From assembly GCA_036337295.1 (NCBI GenBank), contig JAYZEN010000001.1:372001-436000 (forward strand): a DNA stretch of 64,000 bases, read 5' to 3'. Below, one piece after another: positions 58,869 through 64,000 of this stretch. A program made the translations under genes and the position numbers. Each line of letters begins with the position of its first letter. Position 1 is the stretch's first letter. The notes beneath the pieces were generated by a model. It saw only the letters and a program-made list of their open reading frames with translations. It did no database searches and was not told the DNA's origin. This DNA comes from Ketobacter sp036337295 (GTDB taxonomy: Bacteria; Pseudomonadota; Gammaproteobacteria; Pseudomonadales; Ketobacteraceae).

Positions 58869-61574
58869 ATGGGTGAAGTACACGGAAGTCGACGCAAGGA
58901 CGTTAGCCTGCGCCGCGCTATTGAACGCATGCAATCCAATTTGTGGGACCTCACCTCGAGCCATCGGGTCTACAAACTGGTGCTGGAAGAGCTGTGCCGC
59001 CTGTCAGGTTCACCACTGGGGTTCGTCCTGGAAGGAGCAGTCGCACCGGGCGGCTCCCGCCATATCCATTGCCCCTGCATCCACAACCCCGAGCTCCACG
59101 GTCCGGACCTATCGGAAGCCACACTTACGCCGGACACAGATACGCCGGACACAGAACCTGAAACGTTTTCCCTTCCCATCACTGCTGATAGCCGCGCAAT
59201 ATATGAGGCTTTAAACCGCAGCCGGGGATCCGTGCTGGATGACACCTCACTGGGCATACTGTCCCGGTCTGCTCCCCAAATGCCAAGGCTCACCCGTGCC
59301 CTGCTGATACCGATCCCTGCCGGGGTAGAATTCTCCATATCCATCTGCCTGGCCAACAGTGAAGCAGCCTATCACTCCGACTTCAGTAAACGCGCCTGGC
59401 CATTACTATCGCTCTGCGCCAGTCTGATTCGGATGCTGGAAAGCCAACAAGCACTGACGGCGGAAGAGAAGCGACTGCTCCTGGTCAAGGATTCCTGGAA
59501 AGAGAACTTCAGCCTGCTGGAGGCTCACTCCCCAGTGGCGATGGTCACCTTGGACAAAGATCACTGCATACTCCGCTTCAATCCGGCGGCGGAGTTGATC
59601 TTTGGGTACAGGGCTGAATCCATGATTCGGCGGCCCATACAACACCTGATTCCGGAACGATTTACCCAGGAACACCGATCCCAGACCTTCAACCCTCATT
59701 TAACCGGCAGCGCCACCGGTGAGAGCATCCATGTGCATGGATTGAGGGCAGACGCCACCTTGATGGAATTGGAACTGTCGGTATTCCACTGCCATGAACA
59801 CGGTCAGAAACGTACCATCCTGCTGATGTGGGACCGAACCGATCTGCATCACGCCCAGGCCCGTCACCAATCCGAACTGGAACGTTTCCGGGTGCTGGCG
59901 GACCTGTCTCCCATGGGCATTCTGCAAACCGATGAAAACTGGCACACGGACTATGTCAACAAGCGCTGGCTGGACATTACCCACACTGAAGAAGCCCATA
60001 TTAAGGGTTTGAACTGGAGCCGGGTCTTACACGACGATGATGCTGAACAGGTATTGACGGAACTGCACGAGCACCTGACCAACGGCCAGGAATTTCGCAA
60101 AGATTGCCGGATTGTCCGCGAGCAAGGCTACGAAGTCTGGGTGCAGTTCCATGCCCGACCACTGCTGAATCGGGATGGGGATACCTGTGGGTTTCTCTCC
60201 ACTCTGTTGGATAATAGTTACTATCACGAGTCCGAGGAAAAACTACGCCAGCTTGCCGAACGCGACATCCTCACGGGATTGGCCAATCGAATGCTGTTTT
60301 TCGATCGCCTGGATCACGCGCTGAAACGCATGCAGCGCCATGGCGCCCTGGCATTGCTGGCCCTGGATCTGGATGGTTTCAAAAACATCAACGATACCCT
60401 GGGTCACGACACCGGGGATGAAATGCTGGTGGAGGTATCAAAGCGCATTCAATCCTGCGTCCGCCAGGAAGACACCGTTGCCCGCTTGGGGGGTGACGAG
60501 TTCATGATTCTGTTGGAAGACCTGCAGGATGCAATGACGGCGGCCAATGTCTCGGAAAAAATCCTGAAAGCCCTGGAGCAACCATTTACGCTGCAGAACA
60601 AAGAGGTTTACATCTCAACCAGTATCGGGATTTGTTTTGCGCTGGGTGGCAAACGTTCCGATGCCAAAACATTGATCAAGCAGGCCGACATGGCACTCTA
60701 TCGAGCCAAAGACGCCGGCCGCAATAACTTCCAATATTTTTCCCCGGAGCTGGAGCTGGCTTCCAAGCGCAAACTTGAGCTGGGCAATAGCCTGCATCAG
60801 GCACTGGTGAAAACCGAGTTCGACGTACACTTTCAAGCCCAGGCCTCAGTCCAGGAAAAGCAGGTGATCGGTTTCGAAGCATTGCTGCGTTGGCAACACC
60901 CCGAGCAGGGCTTGCTGCCACCCAATGAATTCGTTTACCTGCTGGAGGAAACCGGGTTAATCAACGGTGTCAGCCGCTGGACTCTGCACGTTTGCATGCA
61001 AACCCTGAGGCAGTGGATCGATCAGGGACTGGTAGCGCACAACGCGGTCATGTCAGTCAACATCAGTCCCAAACAATTCCATGACCCCATGCTGATCCCC
61101 AGTATTGAAGGCGCCATCCGGGATGCCAGATTAAGCGGCGAGAACCTGGTGGTTGAAATCACGGAAACCACCCTGCTGCAGGATCACGACCAAACGCGTA
61201 AAGCATTGGAGAAAATCAAGAAACTGGGCGCCAAGATCGCCCTCGACGACTTTGGTACCGGCTATTCCTCATTAAGCTATCTGAAAAAATACCCTATCGA
61301 CATCATAAAGATTGATCGCAGTTTTATTAAAGACCTGTTGGTGGACAGCGACGATGCTGCCATAGTTCAGGCCGTGTTGGCACTGGCCCATTCATTGCGG
61401 CTTGAGGTCATTGCAGAAGGGGTGGATTCGGATCCAATTCTGGCACAGCTGCAGGAATGGAATTGTGATCACTACCAGGGATACCTGATCAATCGCCCCA
61501 TGCCAGGCAGTGACATGGGCCAGTTCCTCTGCAGTGACACCACTGCACCTCAGGGAAAGGTTCTAAAAGGATAA
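58869..61574 (+). CDS. PAS-GGDEF-EAL cyclic di-GMP enzyme
   Basis: 901-aa soluble signalling protein. A GAF-like region (about 15-200), two PAS domains (about 215-330, 345-455), GGDEF (about 460-620) with RLGGDEF near 541 and intact RQED inhibitory site, then EAL (about 650-885) with FEALLRW, EITETTLL, ALDDFGTGYSS and AEGVDS. All residues needed for both cyclase and phosphodiesterase are present. Signal unknown. The ATG at 58869 follows the chaperone-like gene by 90 bases. Confidence 0.92.
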   Translation: MGEVHGSRRKDVSLRRAIERMQSNLWDLTSSHRVYKLVLEELCRLSGSPLGFVLEGAVAPGGSRHIHCPCIHNPELHGPDLSEATLTPDTDTPDTEPETFSLPITADSRAIYEALNRSRGSVLDDTSLGILSRSAPQMPRLTRALLIPIPAGVEFSISICLANSEAAYHSDFSKRAWPLLSLCASLIRMLESQQALTAEEKRLLLVKDSWKENFSLLEAHSPVAMVTLDKDHCILRFNPAAELIFGYRAESMIRRPIQHLIPERFTQEHRSQTFNPHLTGSATGESIHVHGLRADATLMELELSVFHCHEHGQKRTILLMWDRTDLHHAQARHQSELERFRVLADLSPMGILQTDENWHTDYVNKRWLDITHTEEAHIKGLNWSRVLHDDDAEQVLTELHEHLTNGQEFRKDCRIVREQGYEVWVQFHARPLLNRDGDTCGFLSTLLDNSYYHESEEKLRQLAERDILTGLANRMLFFDRLDHALKRMQRHGALALLALDLDGFKNINDTLGHDTGDEMLVEVSKRIQSCVRQEDTVARLGGDEFMILLEDLQDAMTAANVSEKILKALEQPFTLQNKEVYISTSIGICFALGGKRSDAKTLIKQADMALYRAKDAGRNNFQYFSPELELASKRKLELGNSLHQALVKTEFDVHFQAQASVQEKQVIGFEALLRWQHPEQGLLPPNEFVYLLEETGLINGVSRWTLHVCMQTLRQWIDQGLVAHNAVMSVNISPKQFHDPMLIPSIEGAIRDARLSGENLVVEITETTLLQDHDQTRKALEKIKKLGAKIALDDFGTGYSSLSYLKKYPIDIIKIDRSFIKDLLVDSDDAAIVQAVLALAHSLRLEVIAEGVDSDPILAQLQEWNCDHYQGYLINRPMPGSDMGQFLCSDTTAPQGKVLKG

Positions 61575-61647
61575 AGCCTGGATCAATACCCGGCAAATTG
61601 AGATAGAATAGCCAGCACCATTCTGGTGAGGCTTACAAGGGGACACC

Positions 61648-64000
61648 ATGCCTTCGCACAACGATCAGGATCCGACCCACATAGTGGCCATTGGTGCTTC
61701 TGCGGGTGGGCTCGAGCCGCTGCAAACCTTCTTTCAACGTATCCCCACTGACAGCGACCTGGCATTTGTAGTGATTCAGCACCTTTCACCCGATTTCAGG
61801 AGTGTCATGGATGAACTGCTGGCCCGACAAACCAACATTCCCATCCAGCACGCTGTCAACGGTACGCTGGTGAAGGCCAACACCATTTACCTGATGCCAC
61901 CCCGCAAAACCATGACCATTGAGGGGGGCAAGCTGATCCTGGAAGATCAGCACCAGGATCGCGGAAACAACTTTCCGATTGACCGCTTTTTCAACTCACT
62001 GGCTGAAGATCAGGGCACCAGCAGCGTCGCAATCATACTCTCCGGCACCGGCAGTGACGGCAGTCGTGGTATCAAATCCATCAAGGACTCCGGCGGCCTG
62101 GTGATGGTACAGGAGCCCGCGGACGCGAAATTTGATGGCATGCCCATGTGCGCGGAAAAATCCGGTTGCGCGGACATTATTGCGCCGGTTGTAGAACTGC
62201 CCGCCCGTCTCATCCAGTATATATCCCATCCAGTGATTCGTGGTGAAGGCGAGCCTGTTGGCACGCTTCTGCTGGGAGCAGAAGATGCCCTGCACGGGAT
62301 CTTTGAGCTGTTAAGGGAAAGCTGCCAGGTGGACTTCAGTCAATATAAAGGTAGCACTGTATCCCGCCGCCTGGAGCGCCAAATCAGCCTGCGGGGGTTA
62401 CGGGATATCAAAGAGTATTACAAACTACTGCAAGAGGACCGCGCTGAACTGGATCTGCTGGCCAAAAACATGCTGATCGGAGTAACCCGGTTTTTTCGGG
62501 ATCTGGAAGCATTTGAGAGTCTGGAACAGAATGTGGTTCCCTCCATTCTGACAGAAAGCGATGTCAATACACCCATTCGGGTCTGGCTGGCGGGATGCTC
62601 CACCGGCGAGGAAGCATACTCCATTGCCATCCTGTTGGACGAGGCCTTGCAACAACAGGGAACCACCCGCGCCATAAAAATCTTCGCCACCGACGTGGAC
62701 CCTGACTCTCTGGCCGTGGCCAGCAACGGCGAGTACGATCAGAATATTGCAGCTGATATCAGCGAGTCTCGTTTGAAGCGTTATTTCCTGCAAAGCGAAC
62801 TCGGCTATACCGTGACGCCCTCGTTGCGGCAGATGGTGGTGTTCGCGACCCATAATCTGTTACGGGACCCGCCGTTTTCAAATTGTCAATTGGCGATTTG
62901 CCGAAACGTGCTCATCTATTTCCAGAACAAGGCTCAACAACGCATCCTTTCCATGTTGCATTTCGCTTTGCAGCCATCCGGTTTTCTGTTCTTGGGCGGA
63001 TCTGAGAGCCCTGGCAACCTGGACCGGCACTTTGATGTGATCGACGAACGCAACCGGATCTATCGCAAGAATTCAAAGGTGAGGTTACTGCCGGAATCAA
63101 TCGCTCCGGCGACCCGCAACACTCAACCCGGACGCACCAGCGGCTCCCGCATTCCCAGTGTGGAAAATCTGGTCCGCAATTATCAGTTAACTCACCGGGC
63201 TCCGGTCTACTTTCCGGTGCTGGATGAACTGGTGAATCTGTACGTGCATGGTTGCATTGTGCTCGACGACAATCTCGACGTGCTGCACCTGTACGGCAAC
63301 ACCGAAACCTATACCCAAAAACTCAAAGCCGGCCGTTTCAGTTCCAATATCGATGACTTTATTATCGATAACCTGAAGATACCGGTTTCCAACCTCTTAC
63401 ATCGGGCCCAGAACGAACAGAAAAACATTACTTATCACCGGGTCAGCCTGAAAACCGACAAGAACGAAGAGCTGCTGCTGAACATCCAAGCGGTTTATGT
63501 CCGAACCACGAACAATTCTCCTGCCTACATCGCACTGGTGTTCGAGCCCCTGAAGCTGGACCTGGAAACAGATCACCTGGAAGTGGTTCACTTCGACCCG
63601 AACAACGAACATCAACGCCGCATACTGGATCTGGAAAAAGCGCTGAAGCAAAGCAAGGAAGATCTGCAACTCACCGTCGAAGAACTGGAGACCACCAACG
63701 AGGAATTGCAGAGCTCCAATGAAGAGCTGATGGCCGCCAATGAAGAGTTGCAAAGCACGAATGAGGAACTGCAATCGGTCAATGAGGAGTTGTACTCGGT
63801 CAACAGTGAGTATCACGAGAAAATTGAAGAACTGACGCAGGTTAACCTCGACCTGGACAACATCATAAAATCGGCAGACATCGGGTTTGTTTTTCTCGAT
63901 CATGCCCTGCTGATTCGACGCTTCTCACCCTTGGCAGCAAAGCTCCTGAACCTGATCGACAGCGATCTTGGCCGCCCGTTCCATCACATATCTCATTCCC
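61648..64000 (+). CDS. CheB-CheR-PAS fusion protein (runs off the window)
   Basis: Open at the right edge, more than 780 codons seen. CheB-type methylesterase (about 10-190) has Ser18 in GASAGG, His45 in VIQHLSPD and Asp137 in GTGSDGS. CheR methyltransferase (about 205-470) has VTRFFRD, WLAGCSTGEEAYS and NVLIYF. A coiled coil with repeated NEELQS-type units (about 670-725) leads into a PAS domain. Such fusions link sensor kinases to methylation-like control or general signalling. The ATG at 61648 has AAGGGG upstream. Histidine kinase or further domains would lie beyond the edge. Confidence 0.93.
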   Translation, partial: MPSHNDQDPTHIVAIGASAGGLEPLQTFFQRIPTDSDLAFVVIQHLSPDFRSVMDELLARQTNIPIQHAVNGTLVKANTIYLMPPRKTMTIEGGKLILEDQHQDRGNNFPIDRFFNSLAEDQGTSSVAIILSGTGSDGSRGIKSIKDSGGLVMVQEPADAKFDGMPMCAEKSGCADIIAPVVELPARLIQYISHPVIRGEGEPVGTLLLGAEDALHGIFELLRESCQVDFSQYKGSTVSRRLERQISLRGLRDIKEYYKLLQEDRAELDLLAKNMLIGVTRFFRDLEAFESLEQNVVPSILTESDVNTPIRVWLAGCSTGEEAYSIAILLDEALQQQGTTRAIKIFATDVDPDSLAVASNGEYDQNIAADISESRLKRYFLQSELGYTVTPSLRQMVVFATHNLLRDPPFSNCQLAICRNVLIYFQNKAQQRILSMLHFALQPSGFLFLGGSESPGNLDRHFDVIDERNRIYRKNSKVRLLPESIAPATRNTQPGRTSGSRIPSVENLVRNYQLTHRAPVYFPVLDELVNLYVHGCIVLDDNLDVLHLYGNTETYTQKLKAGRFSSNIDDFIIDNLKIPVSNLLHRAQNEQKNITYHRVSLKTDKNEELLLNIQAVYVRTTNNSPAYIALVFEPLKLDLETDHLEVVHFDPNNEHQRRILDLEKALKQSKEDLQLTVEELETTNEELQSSNEELMAANEELQSTNEELQSVNEELYSVNSEYHEKIEELTQVNLDLDNIIKSADIGFVFLDHALLIRRFSPLAAKLLNLIDSDLGRPFHHISHS

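Noticed and set aside
63660..63800. Tandem DNA repeat-like pattern
   Set aside because: It encodes the repeated NEELQS-type coiled coil common in CheB-CheR-PAS proteins, so it is protein repeat, not a mobile or CRISPR repeat.
1..64000. CRISPR array, tRNA, rRNA, prophage or insertion sequence
   Set aside because: I looked for regularly spaced repeats, tRNA T-loops, transposase or integrase motifs and found none that hold up by eye.

Overview
The window is about 64 kb of GC-rich chromosomal DNA from a Gram-negative gammaproteobacterium. The evidence is the conserved block proA-nadD-rsfS-rlmH-mrdA-rodA-mltB-rlpA-dacA-ybeD-lipB-lipA, a TtpC-type TonB system, a PBP1B gene coupled to an LpoP-like lipoprotein, and many lipoproteins and outer-membrane barrels. 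The gene content resembles marine hydrocarbon-associated lineages such as Alcanivorax, Ketobacter or Marinobacter, but I cannot name the genus. I see no rRNA, tRNA, CRISPR array, prophage or insertion sequence.

Layout. 0-0.35 kb: remnant of a broken gene. 0.4-4.6 kb: DEAD-box RNA helicase and a large lipoprotein with a hydrolase-like motif. 4.6-7.4 kb (minus): lpoP-like and mrcB. 7.5-10.4 kb (plus): PfkB-family adenosine kinase, a cyclic-nucleotide-binding protein and a DAGAT-like acyltransferase. 10.4-19.7 kb (minus): membrane protein of unknown function, a TonB2-type transducer (DUF3450, TtpC, ExbB, ExbD, TonB, TPR), an atypical SDR, and the heme permease and ATPase HmuUV. 19.7-21.3 kb: a strong Fur box, a possible Fur-regulated small RNA, then a Rieske ferredoxin and a PPM-type methyltransferase. 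21.5-24.9 kb: nitrate-type ABC transporter nrtABC.

25.0-39.5 kb: an unusual envelope redox island. On the minus strand are an exported FMN-binding protein, a LolB-like domain fused to an MpaB/DUF2236 oxygenase domain, a Tat-exported DUF1501-like protein, a di-heme LamG lipoprotein and a mono-heme protein. On the plus strand are an HzsA-like di-heme lipoprotein, two outer-membrane barrels, a TlpA thioredoxin, a DUF4266 lipoprotein with a Gly/Cys tail and a DUF3570 barrel. All members carry export signals. Five CxxCH sites, one flavinylation motif and one predicted heme-oxygenase domain suggest an electron-transfer or oxidation system at the cell surface. Its substrate is unknown and it is the best candidate here for an undescribed system.

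39.6-54.7 kb: a two-receiver HD-GYP protein, then the cell-wall, NAD and lipoate block, then a DedA-PAP2 fusion and an EamA transporter. 54.7-64 kb: a signalling cluster with a degenerate HD-GYP protein, a GGDEF protein, a lipase-chaperone-like protein, a PAS-GGDEF-EAL protein and the start of a CheB-CheR-PAS fusion that runs off the window.
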